The notes under the pieces: model-generated
The model's input: the letters and a program-made list of their open reading frames with translations, nothing else
Databases searched by the model: none
What the model was told of the DNA's origin: nothing
Assembly (NCBI GenBank): GCA_934130085.1
Contig: CAKOXK010000003.1
Coordinates: forward strand, 67,352-131,351
Source: an uncultured Clostridia bacterium
Lineage (GTDB): Bacteria > Bacillota > Clostridia > TANB77 > CAG-508
Direction of reading: 5' to 3'
Length of the DNA stretch: 64,000 bases
Translations under genes and position numbers: made by a program
Part shown: piece after piece, positions 16,731 through 27,200 of the stretch
Layout: each line of letters begins with the position of its first letter
Numbering within the stretch: position 1 is the stretch's first letter

Positions 16731-18824
16731 TTATTCAGCGTTTTTCTTTGATCTTTCTGATACGATTTGATCAAGTACTGATTTTGGAACTTCTTCATAA
16801 TGAGATGGTTCCATTGAATATGTTCCTCTACCTTGTGTTTTTGAACGTAGGTCTGTTGCATATCCGAACATCTCTGATAATGGAATAAAGCCTCTAATAA
16901 CTTGGTTACCTGATCTTGCTTCCATTCCTTCCATTCTACCACGTCTAGCATTAATGTCGCCTATAACATCTCCCATGTATTCTTCTGGAACTGTTATTTC
17001 AACTCTCATGATAGGCTCTAATAGAATAGATTTTGCTTGTCTACAACCCTCTTTGAATGCCATAGATGCGGCAACCTTGAAGGCCATTTCTGATGAATCT
17101 ACCTCATGGTAAGAACCATCAACTAAAGTACATTTGAAATCAATAACTGGGTATCCTGCAAGAATACCTGTCATTGCAGCTTCTCTCATACCATCTTCAA
17201 CTGGTTTGATGTATTCTTTTGGAACAGCACCACCAACGATTTTGTTCTCAAATTGTACACCTGAACCTGGTTCAAGTGGTTCCATCTCAAACCATACATC
17301 ACCGTATTGTCCGTGACCACCTGATTGACGTACGAATTTACCTTGTACTCTAACTTTATTTTTGATTGTTTCTTTGTAAGAAACTTGTGGTTTACCTTCT
17401 GTACATTCTACTTTGAATTCTCTCTTTAATCTGTCAACGATAATATCAAGGTGAAGCTCACCCATACCAGCGATGATTGTTTGACCTGATTCTTTATCAG
17501 TCCATGTTTTGAATGTAGGATCTTCTTCTGCTAGTTTTGCTAAAGCAATTCCTAATTTTTCGCTGTTAGCTTTATCTTTAGGCTCAATTGCTATATCAAT
17601 AACTGGCTCTGGGAATTCCATTGATTCAAGTATAACTGGATGATCAGGATCACATAAAGTATCACCTGTAGAAACATCTTTTAAACCAACTGCTGCTGCA
17701 ATATCACCTGCATATACTTTTTCAATATCTTGTCTGTGATTTGCATGCATTAATAGAATTCTTCCTAATCTATCTTTTTTATCCTTTGTTGCATTAAGGA
17801 TAGTTGCACCTGCATCGCAAGTACCTGAATATACTCTAAAGAAGCATAATTTTCCAACAAATGGGTCAGTCATAATCTTGAAAGCTAAAGCTGAGAATGG
17901 TTCTGAATCAGATGTTTTTCTTTCAACTTCGTTTCCTGCCTCATCAACACCCTTAACATCAGGAATATCTGTTGGAGCTGGTAAGTAATCAACAATAGCA
18001 TCAAGTAACTCTTGAACACCTTTGTTTTTATATGAAGATCCGCATGTTACTGGAACTAGTTTGTTCGATAATGTTCCTTTTCTAAGACCTTCTTTTATTT
18101 CTTCGGCTGTAAGTTCTTCGCCATCAAGATATTTCATCATTAATTCATCATCTTGTTCAGCTGCTGCTTCAACCATTTCTTGATGATATTTTTTTGCGTC
18201 TTCTAGTAAATCAGCTGGAATATCTTCCTCAGTAATTTCTTTACCTTGGTCTTCGTTCTTTTGAATATATGCCTTCATTTTGATTAAGTCAACGATTCCT
18301 TGGAATACGTCTTCTTTACCAACTGGAAGTTGAACTGGAACTGGATGACAGTTTAATCTGTCTTTCATTTGCTCTACGCAAGAATAGAAATCAGCTCCGG
18401 TAACATCCATCTTATTAACATAAGCAATTCTTGGAACCTTATATTTATCAGCTTGTCTCCAAACTGTTTCTGATTGTGGCTGTACACCACCTTTAGCTGC
18501 TAAAACTAATACTGAACCATCAAGTACTCTAAGAGATCTTTCAACTTCTACTGTGAAGTCAACGTGACCTGGAGTATCAATAATATTAATTCTGTAACCT
18601 TTCCAATGGCATGTTGTTGCAGCTGATGTGATTGTGATACCTCTTTCTTGCTCTTGAGCCATCCAATCCATTGTTGCTTGGCCATCATGAACCTCACCAA
18701 TTTTGTGAGTTCTACCAGTATAGAAAAGTATTCTTTCTGTTGTGGTAGTTTTTCCAGCATCAATGTGAGCCATGATTCCTATATTTCTAGTTTTCTCTAA
18801 AGGAAACTCTCTTGTGTTTGCCAT
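16731..18824 (-). CDS. fusA: Elongation factor G
   Basis: A 697-aa GTPase that drives translocation. Motifs: AHIDAGKTTTTER, DTPGHVDFTVEVERS, NKMD and full domains II-V (QSGGHGQYGDVWFE, EPIMRVEITVPEEYMGDV). AAAGGAG precedes the ATG by 6 nt. It sits 64 bp after rpsG in the conserved str order. Length and motifs are those of canonical EF-G, not of the paralogue EF-G2. Confidence 0.98.
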   Translation of the reverse strand: MANTREFPLEKTRNIGIMAHIDAGKTTTTERILFYTGRTHKIGEVHDGQATMDWMAQEQERGITITSAATTCHWKGYRINIIDTPGHVDFTVEVERSLRVLDGSVLVLAAKGGVQPQSETVWRQADKYKVPRIAYVNKMDVTGADFYSCVEQMKDRLNCHPVPVQLPVGKEDVFQGIVDLIKMKAYIQKNEDQGKEITEEDIPADLLEDAKKYHQEMVEAAAEQDDELMMKYLDGEELTAEEIKEGLRKGTLSNKLVPVTCGSSYKNKGVQELLDAIVDYLPAPTDIPDVKGVDEAGNEVERKTSDSEPFSALAFKIMTDPFVGKLCFFRVYSGTCDAGATILNATKDKKDRLGRILLMHANHRQDIEKVYAGDIAAAVGLKDVSTGDTLCDPDHPVILESMEFPEPVIDIAIEPKDKANSEKLGIALAKLAEEDPTFKTWTDKESGQTIIAGMGELHLDIIVDRLKREFKVECTEGKPQVSYKETIKNKVRVQGKFVRQSGGHGQYGDVWFEMEPLEPGSGVQFENKIVGGAVPKEYIKPVEDGMREAAMTGILAGYPVIDFKCTLVDGSYHEVDSSEMAFKVAASMAFKEGCRQAKSILLEPIMRVEITVPEEYMGDVIGDINARRGRMEGMEARSGNQVIRGFIPLSEMFGYATDLRSKTQGRGTYSMEPSHYEEVPKSVLDQIVSERSKKNAE

Positions 18825-18888
18825 ATTTACTCCTTTCTACATATTATAGATAATTCTATTGTAGATAATTTCTCTTATTATTTCAATT

Positions 18889-19359
18889 TTAGAATTTGTA
18901 ATGAGCAAAAGCTTTGTTTGCTTCAGCCATTTTGTGCATATCTTCTTTCTTTCTAAATGCTCCACCATTTCCTTGAGTAGCATCCATTATTTCAGCTGCT
19001 AGTTTTTCAGCCATTGTTTTTTCATTTCTTTTTCTGGCATATAAAACTAACCATCTTAAACCTAATGTTTGTCTTCTTTCAGGTCTGATTTCAAGTGGAA
19101 CTTGGTATGTTGCACCACCAACTCTTCTTGCTTTAACTTCAAGAACAGGCATTACGTTATTTAATGCATCTTGGAAAACCTCAAGTGGTTCTTTTTCAGT
19201 TTTTTGTTTGATTATATCAAATGCATCATAAACTATTGTTTGTGCAACTGTTTTTTTACCGTCTAACATAACATTGTTGATTAATTTTGTAACAACCTTG
19301 CTATTGTATATTGGATCTGGTAAAACATCTCTTTTTGCTATGAATCCTTTTCTTGGCAC
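18889..19359 (-). CDS. rpsG: 30S ribosomal protein S7
   Basis: A 156-aa primary 16S rRNA-binding protein that nucleates the 30S head. The start is the GTG at 19359, 7 nt after AAGGAGG; the longer frame with an ATG at 19398 has no ribosome site and would add residues absent from S7. Conserved features: PRKGFIAKRDVLPDP, VRRVGGATYQVP-like segment, and the C-terminal HKMAEANKAFAHYKF. It lies between rpsL and fusA. Confidence 0.97.
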   Translation of the reverse strand: MPRKGFIAKRDVLPDPIYNSKVVTKLINNVMLDGKKTVAQTIVYDAFDIIKQKTEKEPLEVFQDALNNVMPVLEVKARRVGGATYQVPLEIRPERRQTLGLRWLVLYARKRNEKTMAEKLAAEIMDATQGNGGAFRKKEDMHKMAEANKAFAHYKF

Positions 19360-19410
19360 TTTTCTTCCCTCCTTTATAAAATTAATGTTTTTAAACATTT
19401 TTGGTACTCT

Positions 19411-19462
19411 TAGAAATTTTTTACTAATGCATTATTTTGCATAGTTTCTTCAAAAATTTCTA
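19411..19462 (-). promoter_or_regulatory. Structured rpsL-rpsG intercistronic region
   Basis: In the mRNA AGAAATTTTT pairs with AAAAATTTCT, and between them lies a second inverted repeat (ATGCA..TGCAT). The stem stands ~50 nt before the rpsG start. In E. coli S7 represses translation through the rpsL-rpsG gap; a similar role here is inference. Confidence 0.4.
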
Positions 19463-19573
19463 CGTTAAGTGCAATCTATTTTTAATTTAAGTACTACTTA
19501 ATTATCAATTTATTGCACCATTTTAGATCTTATTATTTTATTAATAAAATCTTGCTAAGTTTAAAGCGAACCA

Positions 19574-19987
19574 TTATTTCTTAGGTTTCTTTGCTCCATA
19601 CTTAGATCTTGCTTGCATTCTGTCTTTAACACCTGCGGTATCAAGTGTACCTCTGATGATGTGATATCTAACACCTGGAAGATCTTTTACTCTTCCGCCT
19701 CTAATAAGAACAACGCTGTGCTCTTGTAGATTGTGTCCGATTCCTGGAATGTAAGATGTTACTTCATAACCATTTGATAATCTAACCCTTGCAACTTTTC
19801 TTAATGCTGAGTTTGGCTTCTTAGGTGTAACTGTTTTTACAACTGTACATACACCTCTTTTTTGTGGAGCTCTTGCATTAGTTTGCTTGCTTTTCATAGT
19901 ATTTAAACCATGTTGTAAAGCAGGTGATTTAGATTTAGATTTTGAAGTTTGTCTTCCTTTTCTAACTAATTGATTAATTGTTGGCAC
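19574..19987 (-). CDS. rpsL: 30S ribosomal protein S12
   Basis: A 137-aa decoding-centre protein, first gene of the str operon. The start is GTG at 19987 behind AGGAGGTGAAATTTAA. The conserved TPKKPNSALRK and PGIGHNLQEHS loops are present; the lysine in PNSALRK-type position is the wild-type, streptomycin-sensitive form. It has the ~13-residue Gram-positive insertion near residue 30. Upstream there is no rpoBC, unlike the usual bacterial order. Confidence 0.98.
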   Translation of the reverse strand: MPTINQLVRKGRQTSKSKSKSPALQHGLNTMKSKQTNARAPQKRGVCTVVKTVTPKKPNSALRKVARVRLSNGYEVTSYIPGIGHNLQEHSVVLIRGGRVKDLPGVRYHIIRGTLDTAGVKDRMQARSKYGAKKPKK

Positions 19988-20020
19988 TTAAATTTCACCT
20001 CCTAATAAAAAAATAAAATA

Positions 20021-20061
20021 CTGTTACAAATTTGCAATATTATTGCATTGTATTGTAACAG
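20021..20061 (-). promoter_or_regulatory. Leader hairpin of the str operon, possible attenuator
   Basis: Just downstream of the promoter the transcript contains CTGTTACAA...TTGTAACAG with an inner TGCAATA/TATTGCA pairing, followed directly by TATTTTATTTTTTT and then the rpsL ribosome site. It has the form of an intrinsic terminator placed between promoter and first gene. Confidence 0.6.
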
Positions 20062-20065
20062 TATC

Positions 20066-20094
20066 ATTTTACCATCAAGCATACACTTTGTCAA
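20066..20094 (-). promoter_or_regulatory. Main str operon promoter
   Basis: On the minus strand a perfect TTGACA (20089-20094) and TAAAAT (20066-20071) with 17-bp spacing stand ~80 nt upstream of rpsL. Confidence 0.9.
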
Positions 20095-20229
20095 TATATC
20101 TTGAAAGTTTATTTACGTAAATTTATTAGCTAAAATTTTAACTTGCGCATCTTTTCTCGTTCATTCTTGTACAAGTTTTAAATTTGCGTACAGAATTGTG
20201 TTTTCTTCTTTTCACTTGATGTAGATTTA

Positions 20230-21804
20230 CTAACGTTCATTCTCCTCATTTTCTCTTCTAACTTGCTTTTTAGCTTTGTTTAATTCTCGTTCTGCATCTT
20301 TTTTAAATAATGTTTCTACATAATCAAAATTTTCTGAATTTGTGTATCCATTTTTTAAATTCTCGCGGAATTCTTTTGAATTACCTTGGTTATTTATTAT
20401 ATTTTCTGCAGCTCTTCCATATACATTTGCTATGTTATCATTATATTTGTAAGACTTTTCTTCTGCATTTCTAATTGGATCTATGAAAGTAGCTGCATTT
20501 ATCTTTCCTTCAGAATCCATCATTATTTTAAAAGATTTACTTTTAACAATATTCAAGCCTTTTTCTACTTGCTTTGACAAACCATGTTTTTGATTATATT
20601 CATTAAATGATTTTGTAGCATCTTTGCTCATCATTAAAGCATCTCTATAAGCAGATCTTAAAGCTCTTATATCTTCAGGAACTGCAACCTTTTCTATATT
20701 TTGATTTTTCATTACGTTATCAATTTTATCTTGAAAATCTTGGCTTTTTTGTATCTCTTCATCACTTAAGGCTCTTTCACCAGAAGGTAATGTTTTAGTT
20801 TGTAATCTTTTTATAAATCTTTTTATAGAGTTTAAAAAACCTCTAAATCCCGTTGTAGCTTCTTTTCTAGTGGGTTCTACATCTGTAGGTATTATTTCAT
20901 ATTTCTCACCAGGAAGAGGCTCTGCATTTGCTAACATTTCATAAGTTTGTTTGTCCTTTTCTTCTTGATTTAATGTATTATCACTTAGTACCTCACTCTT
21001 AATTGTAGGATCTTCTACTTTTATTAGGTAATTAAATTTTGCAACTTCTGACTCTAAAGCTTTTCTGTCTTCTAAGCTAAACTCTCCACCGTTTTGAATT
21101 TTTCTTGCACGAATTTGCTCAATGTTAGAGTAAACCTTTGCACATTCAGGATCGCTACTAACAAGTAATTTAAGAGCTCTATTCTCGTCTCTTTTTGTAG
21201 CAAGAACATTCTCATATTTCTCTTTGAAAACATTATCAGAATCAAGCTTCTCTTTAAGTTTATCCATACTAGTAATTTTGGCTTTATTCTGGATAGCCTT
21301 TTCTCCATATTTAGTAGCTTGTTCTTGATATTTGCTTTGTTTATAACTATCAAACCATGCCTTAAATTCTGGATCATTTCTAAAGAATTTCTCAAGATTA
21401 TCAAGCTGAGAATCAGCCTTATCAGCCTCAGATTTCATTTGACGAGCCATCTTCTTATACATTTCTGACTTATTCTTTTCTTTAGCAAGTTCACTTTTGA
21501 TTTCATCAAGTTCAGCATCAATATTTCTGCTTGAATTTTCTTTAACCTCACCGCCAAATCTTTTAGCAAATTCTTCTTGCTCTTTTTGATATTGTAATTC
21601 ATTCTTTCTAAAATTCTCTAACATCTGGCATCTTTTTTCAAGAATAGAAATCTTATTCTCAATTTTTTCAATCTCACTTTGAGCAAGATCTTGTCTCTTT
21701 CTTCTATCAGCCAATACTGGAGCTAATCTTCTATTAGTTTCGCCAGCATTAATAATTAACGCTCTAGCATCCTTCTTTGATATCTTATTATCACTTACAC
21801 GCAT
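20230..21804 (-). CDS. Coiled-coil protein of unknown function
   Basis: A 524-aa hydrophilic protein, rich in Lys, Glu, Asn and Gln, with no signal peptide or membrane helix. Residues ~40-220 are predicted coiled coil from their heptad pattern (IEKIENKISILEKRCQMLENF). The C-terminal half has SxGERALSDEEIQ and helical stretches but no motif I recognise. GAAGGGAG precedes the ATG. A 48-aa coiled-coil gene lies immediately upstream, likely the same operon. It occupies the place where rpoC would often stand before rpsL. Confidence 0.65.
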   Translation of the reverse strand: MRVSDNKISKKDARALIINAGETNRRLAPVLADRRKRQDLAQSEIEKIENKISILEKRCQMLENFRKNELQYQKEQEEFAKRFGGEVKENSSRNIDAELDEIKSELAKEKNKSEMYKKMARQMKSEADKADSQLDNLEKFFRNDPEFKAWFDSYKQSKYQEQATKYGEKAIQNKAKITSMDKLKEKLDSDNVFKEKYENVLATKRDENRALKLLVSSDPECAKVYSNIEQIRARKIQNGGEFSLEDRKALESEVAKFNYLIKVEDPTIKSEVLSDNTLNQEEKDKQTYEMLANAEPLPGEKYEIIPTDVEPTRKEATTGFRGFLNSIKRFIKRLQTKTLPSGERALSDEEIQKSQDFQDKIDNVMKNQNIEKVAVPEDIRALRSAYRDALMMSKDATKSFNEYNQKHGLSKQVEKGLNIVKSKSFKIMMDSEGKINAATFIDPIRNAEEKSYKYNDNIANVYGRAAENIINNQGNSKEFRENLKNGYTNSENFDYVETLFKKDAERELNKAKKQVRRENEENER

Positions 21805-21831
21805 TTTAATTTTCTCCCTTCTAAACTAACC

Positions 21832-21978
21832 TTAAGAATTTAAAATTTTATTACATCTTTCGATTAACTCATCACATTTCTTTTCCATAGCATCCCAGCC
21901 ATTTTTTAAATCCTCAGCCTCAGCTTTAAGTTCTGCAGTTTCTTTTATAATATCTTTATCTTTTTGTTTTTTATCCAT
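21832..21978 (-). CDS. Small coiled-coil protein (48 aa)
   Basis: The ATG at 21978 has AAGGAG 8 nt upstream. The 48 residues are almost wholly charged helix (KDKDIIKETAELKAEAEDL) with two cysteines near the end. A strong promoter lies ~40 nt upstream, and the 524-aa coiled-coil gene follows 27 bp downstream, so the two may act as partners. No family recognised. Confidence 0.6.
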   Translation of the reverse strand: MDKKQKDKDIIKETAELKAEAEDLKNGWDAMEKKCDELIERCNKILNS

Positions 21979-22018
21979 AAAACTTCTCCTTTGCAAAAAT
22001 CTTTTATTACACAATTTT

Positions 22019-22048
22019 ATTATAAGCCTTATAGTGAGCCTATGTCAA
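22019..22048 (-). promoter_or_regulatory. Sigma-A promoter of the coiled-coil operon
   Basis: On the minus strand a perfect TTGACA (22043-22048) and TATAAT (22019-22024) with 18-bp spacing. Confidence 0.85.
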
Positions 22049-22102
22049 TAAATCTGCATGATTTTTACATAAAAAATTAATATTTTCTTAACTAAACATA
22101 AC

Positions 22103-22242
22103 GAAGATTTAATATTATATTGTTTAAGATACCGCGCAGCGATCAAGCGAAGCGCGAATGGTGCAATCTTCCGAAAGTTATTTTGACTAACGAAGATTGC
22201 AGTAGGCAAGGTATCGAAAAAACAATATAATATTAAATCTTC
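22103..22242 (+). repeat. Structured repeat element, copy 1
   Basis: About 140 bp forming nested stems: outer arms GAAGATTTAATATTATATTGTTT and its complement (shown here in part), an inner GATACC/GGTATC stem, a CGCG-closed arm, and a TGCAATCTTC/GAAGATTGCA hairpin. It shares with 63849-64000 the unpaired cores GCGATCAAG, GCGCGAATG and CCGAAAGTT..TTTGACTAAC, while the stem sequences differ but remain complementary. It lies after trmFO. A 68-codon minus-strand frame across it is not credible. Confidence 0.8.
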
Positions 22243-22387
22243 TTTTTTCAAATATGATTTACTTTTTCAGTTATCCCCCAAGAAAAAATTATTTAAGCAT
22301 TAAATTTGTATATGTGTATATGTTTTAGTTTTATACTTATTTTAGAGTTTTCATTTCTGTTGATTTTAAGATGTAGATAGTATCATC

Positions 22388-23920
22388 TTAAAATTTAAAA
22401 AGCGTTAAGGACCTATCACTCATTTTTTGATATTTTACTTTTTTGTCTTTTATTTTTTCATCTAAATCTCTTAGTATACCGTAGTTTGCATTCATTGGTT
22501 GAAAGTCTTTGTGCGTTTCTGATATGTATTTTGATAAGGCTCCTATCATTGTGTCTTCGTTGTTCATTATTTCTATCTTAACCTTATCATTTTCATTAAG
22601 GTGCTTGTCATTCTCGTTAATTATTTTTTTATTAGCTGAATTAATTTTCTTTTTTGTTGTCTCTTGACTTTCGAGTATTTTTTCTTTATTTATATTTTGT
22701 TCAGCATTTTGGCTTGCTTCAAGAAGTTTCTGAGTAGCGTTTATGCTTGCTTTCATTCCTGATGATATTGATTCTACATATCCTTCTACTCCTGTTATTT
22801 GTCCTGCAAAATATATGTTTCTGTTTTTCTTTAAGTTATAGGTGTTATCTAATAGTTCTGGCGAATTTATAAATGTATTTCTATGCATTACTCCATATTT
22901 TGCAAATTCTACGTTTTCTAATCCCGGTATTATTGAGAATATTCTTTTTTGTTCTCCATACTTTAGGTTTGTTTGGAATCCTACTATGTTATATAGTGTG
23001 CCTTCTTTGTTATCTTGCCTTAGTTGAACTACTGCATAAGGTCTTTTGCCTGTTCTTGGGTCATCAAAACCAACTGGTTTTAGCGGTCCGAATCTTAGAG
23101 TGTCTATTCCTCTCTTACACATAATTTCTATTGGCATACATCCTTCAAAAATTTCACTTTTTTCAAATTCTTTGAGGGTTACTACTTCTGCTTTTGATAG
23201 TTCATTGCAGAAAGCTTCATATTCTTCTTTGTTCATTGGGAGATTAATATAACTTGCTTCTTCACTTTTTATTCTTTGTTTCCAATCATCTGGGCTTTCG
23301 TCTTTTTTCTTTTCTTCATCATACCTGTTTCCATAGAACGCAACATTAAAGTTTATTGAATTTTTCTCTATGATTGGAGCTTCTGCATCATAAAAGTGCA
23401 AACTTTCTTCTCCTATCAAATGTTTTATGCCTTCATAAAGACTTTCTGATGTAAGCGGTCCTGTTGCAATTATTACTATGTTGCTTTTCATTAAGTCTTC
23501 AAAATACACATTTTGGGCACTAATTGTGGATAACTTTTTGTCGAATCTGCTAACTACTTCTTTGTTGATTATATTTATATATGGATTTTTTCTAAGTTCT
23601 TCTGTTACTTTTTTTGCGAATTTTTCCCTATCAACTGCTAATGCTTGACCTGCTGGCACTCTTGTTTGATCAGCTACTTTTATTAAAAGGGAGTCAAGTC
23701 TTCTAAGTTCTTCTTTTAAAAGTCCACATGCGTTTGTTAAAAGATTTGATTTGAATGAGTTTGAACAAACTATCTCTGCTAAGTTTTTATCTTGGTGTGC
23801 CGGGGAAAATTTTGTTGGTTTCATCTCATATAAGTCAACATTAATTTTTCTTTTTGCAATTTGGTAGGCTGCTTCAGAACCTGCAAGTCCCCCTCCAATA
23901 ATTATAATTTTATCTTTCAT
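22388..23920 (-). CDS. trmFO: tRNA m5U54 methyltransferase TrmFO (folate/FAD dependent)
   Basis: A 510-aa enzyme that methylates U54 of the tRNA T-loop with methylene-tetrahydrofolate and FAD. It begins with the FAD-binding IIIIGGGLAGSEAAYQIA and has the TrmFO hallmarks SNSFKSNLLTNACGLLKEE, RVPAGQALAVDR and ITGVEGYVESISSG. TrmFO is usually ~440 aa; the extra ~60 residues are a Lys/Asn/Glu-rich insert before the last conserved segment (MIGALSKYISE). Three consecutive ATGs overlap the end of the upstream gene; the third (23920) is best spaced from GAGG. The overlap indicates translational coupling. Confidence 0.93.
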   Translation of the reverse strand: MKDKIIIIGGGLAGSEAAYQIAKRKINVDLYEMKPTKFSPAHQDKNLAEIVCSNSFKSNLLTNACGLLKEELRRLDSLLIKVADQTRVPAGQALAVDREKFAKKVTEELRKNPYINIINKEVVSRFDKKLSTISAQNVYFEDLMKSNIVIIATGPLTSESLYEGIKHLIGEESLHFYDAEAPIIEKNSINFNVAFYGNRYDEEKKKDESPDDWKQRIKSEEASYINLPMNKEEYEAFCNELSKAEVVTLKEFEKSEIFEGCMPIEIMCKRGIDTLRFGPLKPVGFDDPRTGKRPYAVVQLRQDNKEGTLYNIVGFQTNLKYGEQKRIFSIIPGLENVEFAKYGVMHRNTFINSPELLDNTYNLKKNRNIYFAGQITGVEGYVESISSGMKASINATQKLLEASQNAEQNINKEKILESQETTKKKINSANKKIINENDKHLNENDKVKIEIMNNEDTMIGALSKYISETHKDFQPMNANYGILRDLDEKIKDKKVKYQKMSDRSLTLFKF

Positions 23921-24119
23921 CATCATTTTCCTCAGGAATATCATAGCCAGAGTCATATTTACCATATCTCTTGCTATTTGGGCCCTTGATTTCAACTCCT
24001 TCACGTTTTAGTTTTTCGTTTACGGCTTTCCTTCTTTTGTCTGCTTCTTTTTTATTTTTAAGAGCTTCTTCTTCTTCCTTAACTCTTAAGCTTTCTCTGT
24101 ACTCACTTAGTTTTGACAT
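23910..24119 (-). CDS. Small charged protein coupled to trmFO (69 aa)
   Basis: A 69-aa highly charged protein (Lys/Glu/Arg, helical first half EEEEALKNKKEADKRRK) starting behind TAGGAGG, a strong site. Its stop overlaps the trmFO start by 11 bases, so both are translated from one mRNA. No family recognised; a nucleic-acid or ribosome-associated role would be a guess. Confidence 0.65.
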   Translation of the reverse strand: MSKLSEYRESLRVKEEEEALKNKKEADKRRKAVNEKLKREGVEIKGPNSKRYGKYDSGYDIPEENDDER

Positions 24120-24295
24120 AAAATCAAATCCTCCTATAAATTTATTTTTATACTCTCCTTAAAGAATATTTTTGTGACAGTTATTTAAAGCTTGACTACT
24201 TGTGTTATTGCATAAACAATTTGGGTAATTTTTTAATTATGAAATCTATATTTCGCTCTATATAATTCTACTTTTCTATTTTTATTTGTTGTTTT

Positions 24296-27200
24296 CTATT
24301 CAAATAATTCCATAATTTCGTCTTTTGATAGTTTGCTTATAAATGTTTCATTCGTTGATAACATATCATTTGCTAATTTTGCTTTTTTCTCTTGCAGATT
24401 GTATATTTTTTCTTCTATAGAATTTTTTGTTATTAGTTTGTATACTTGTACGCTTCTTTTTTGGCCTATTCTGTAAGTTCTGTCTGTTGCTTGGTTTTCT
24501 GCTGATAAGTTCCACCATGGATCATAGTGTATTACCATATCTGCTCCTATTAGGTTTAGTCCAGTTCCGCCTGCTTTTAGTGAAATTAAAAATACTTTTA
24601 TATCTTTGTTCTCGTTAAATTCATTTACAAGATCCATTCTTTCTGATACTTTAGTTTGCCCTGTTAATTTGAAGTATTTTATTTTTAAATCGTTTAGCTC
24701 TTTTTCTATGTATGGGAACATTGATGAATAGCCTGAGAATAGCAGTATTTTGTGGCCACCGTCCACAGCATTTTTGATTACCTCTATACATTGTTGCAGT
24801 TTTTTTGAACCTCCATCATAGTTTTCAATGAATAGTCCTGGATGACAGCAAATTTGCCTTAGTCTCATAAGCAGTGCTAATATTTTTATTTGACTATTTT
24901 GAACTCCGTTCACCTCAATCTCTTCTTTTGCTTGTTTTTTAGCTTGTTTCATATATGATAAGTATATGTCTAGTTGCTCTCCATCCATTTCATTATTTAA
25001 TACTGTTATTGTTTTATCAGGAAGTTCTGTTAAAACCTTTTCTTTTACTCTTCTTAGTATGAATGGTTCTATCATATTTTTTAATCTTGTCATTGCATCT
25101 TTATCATCTTCTTTTATTATTGGCGTTTCATATTTGACTTTGAATTTACTGTAGTTAAACAAATAACCTGGCATTATAAAATCAAATATTGACCAAAGTT
25201 CTGCTAGTGAGTTTTCTATTGGTGTTCCTGTTAATGCATATCTTGTTTTTGATTTTATTTCTTTTATTGCTTTTGCATTTTTTGTTGTGTTGTTTTTTAT
25301 GTATTGAGCTTCGTCTGCTATCAAGTACCTAAACACATAATCATATTTTTTGTATATTTCTAGGTCTCTTTTTAATAAATCATAAGATGTAATTGCAACA
25401 TCGCAATTTTTTATTTTTGAAATCTGTTCTTCTCTTTCTGCTGATGTTCCCGAGATTACTATTGTTTTTAAACTTGTTGCAAATTTATTTGCTTCCTCTT
25501 GCCAATTTAGTGTTAAAGAACTTGGGCAAATTACAAGGCTTGGTAAGTGATTTTCATTTTCTAGTTCTTTGTATGATAATAGCACTGCTAGTAATTGTAT
25601 TGTTTTACCAAGTCCCATATCATCTGCAAGTATTCCTCCAAGTCCATAATCATCAAGCGTTTTTAGCCAGTCAAACCCAACTTTTTGGTATTCTCTTAAT
25701 GATGCATTTAGTGTTCTTGGAAGTTGATATTTATCAGATATTTGCCTATTATATACATCATCAATCAAATTTTTGTACTCTTCACTTTGCTTTACAACAA
25801 TTTCATTTTGTTTCAATATTTTGTCAAGGTACAAGCTCCTGTATATTGGAACTTTTATTGTTAACGCTGATAGCTCTTTGTAATCAATATTTACTGATTC
25901 TGATATTTTTTCTATTGCATCTAAAGTTTTGTTATCTTCTAAATCAACAAATTGTCCATTTTTTAATCTATGAAATCTTTTTCTTAAAGTATACTTTTTC
26001 ATGATTTCTTCAAATTCCGATTTTTCTAAGTCGATTTCTGAAAGATCAATGTTTAAGAGGTTGTTTTCAATCTTTACACCTATTGAAGAGATTTTTGGGC
26101 TAATTATTTGTCTTGCCTTGAAATTTTCTGTTGCTAAAACTTCAAATCTTTTTATGAACTCTTCTACTCCCACTTTTAGAAAATCATATATTCTATCTTC
26201 GCTTGTTAATATTAATTGATTCTTTTTTATATCAAGCATAAATCCTGCATTTTTGAATAAATCAAGTGCCTTAGATTCTTCTACAGCATTCCTTGGTATT
26301 TGTTTATCTACGTTCTCAAAAGGACTAAATTCAAAATTATCATATTTAAATTTTACATCAGCTGTTACAAAATTTGATTTATTAATATCTAGAGAGACTT
26401 TTACTTTCAACTCTTTTGGCATATACTTCTCTAGAATCTCTTGGTCAATTTTGGATAAATCAAACTTGTCTTTCATTTGCTCAATTATTAGTGAATAAAA
26501 GTCTGAAAATTCAACTTTTTTAAGCGGTATTTGTCTTACAAAATTAACTTTAAATATGTTTAATAATTTTAAAACTGTATTATTGAATTTCATTGAACAT
26601 CTATATAAATCGTTATTTTGTAAGAAATATATATATTTCTTTCCCTGAATTACAGAAAAATCATATACATCTGTATTTGTTGTTATTTTAAATTCGTCTT
26701 TATAATTGCTCTCTTTTATATCAAATTTAATATCTGGTTCATTATCAATAAAATGAATCATTTGATTTCCGTACTGATTTTCATATTCCGCACTTTTTCC
26801 ATTTAAAGCATTGAACAAATCATCCATTCCAGAATTTGAAAGGGTGATTGCACCATTATTCATAAAATTTGCATAATAATTTGCACTCTCATTAGCATAT
26901 TTTATTATTTCTGCATATTTCATTATAAAATCAAGAAGTCCTTGAGACTCTTGTGTAAAAGCATCTTTTGAATGTATAAACTCAAGCTTCATTCCATATT
27001 TATATTTTTGATTTTCAATCATTCGGTTATAAAATTCGGTTAAATTCTTAATCTTGTACATCTGAGTTTTGCCGATTTTAAACTCGACCTTTAGTTCTTT
27101 TGAATTATAGTTGTACAATATTTTAGGTTCAATCTTTATATCTCCAGCAGCATGAATTTTAACTTCAGCATCATTTTGCTCTTGCTCATAAAATGTATTT

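Noticed and set aside
22045..22251. 68-codon minus-strand frame
   Set aside because: It lies across the structured repeat, has no ribosome site, and its bases are explained by paired arms.
22363..22394. Inverted repeat ATTTTAAGATG/CATCTTAAAAT at the trmFO stop as terminator
   Set aside because: No T-run follows on the minus strand, so termination there is doubtful.
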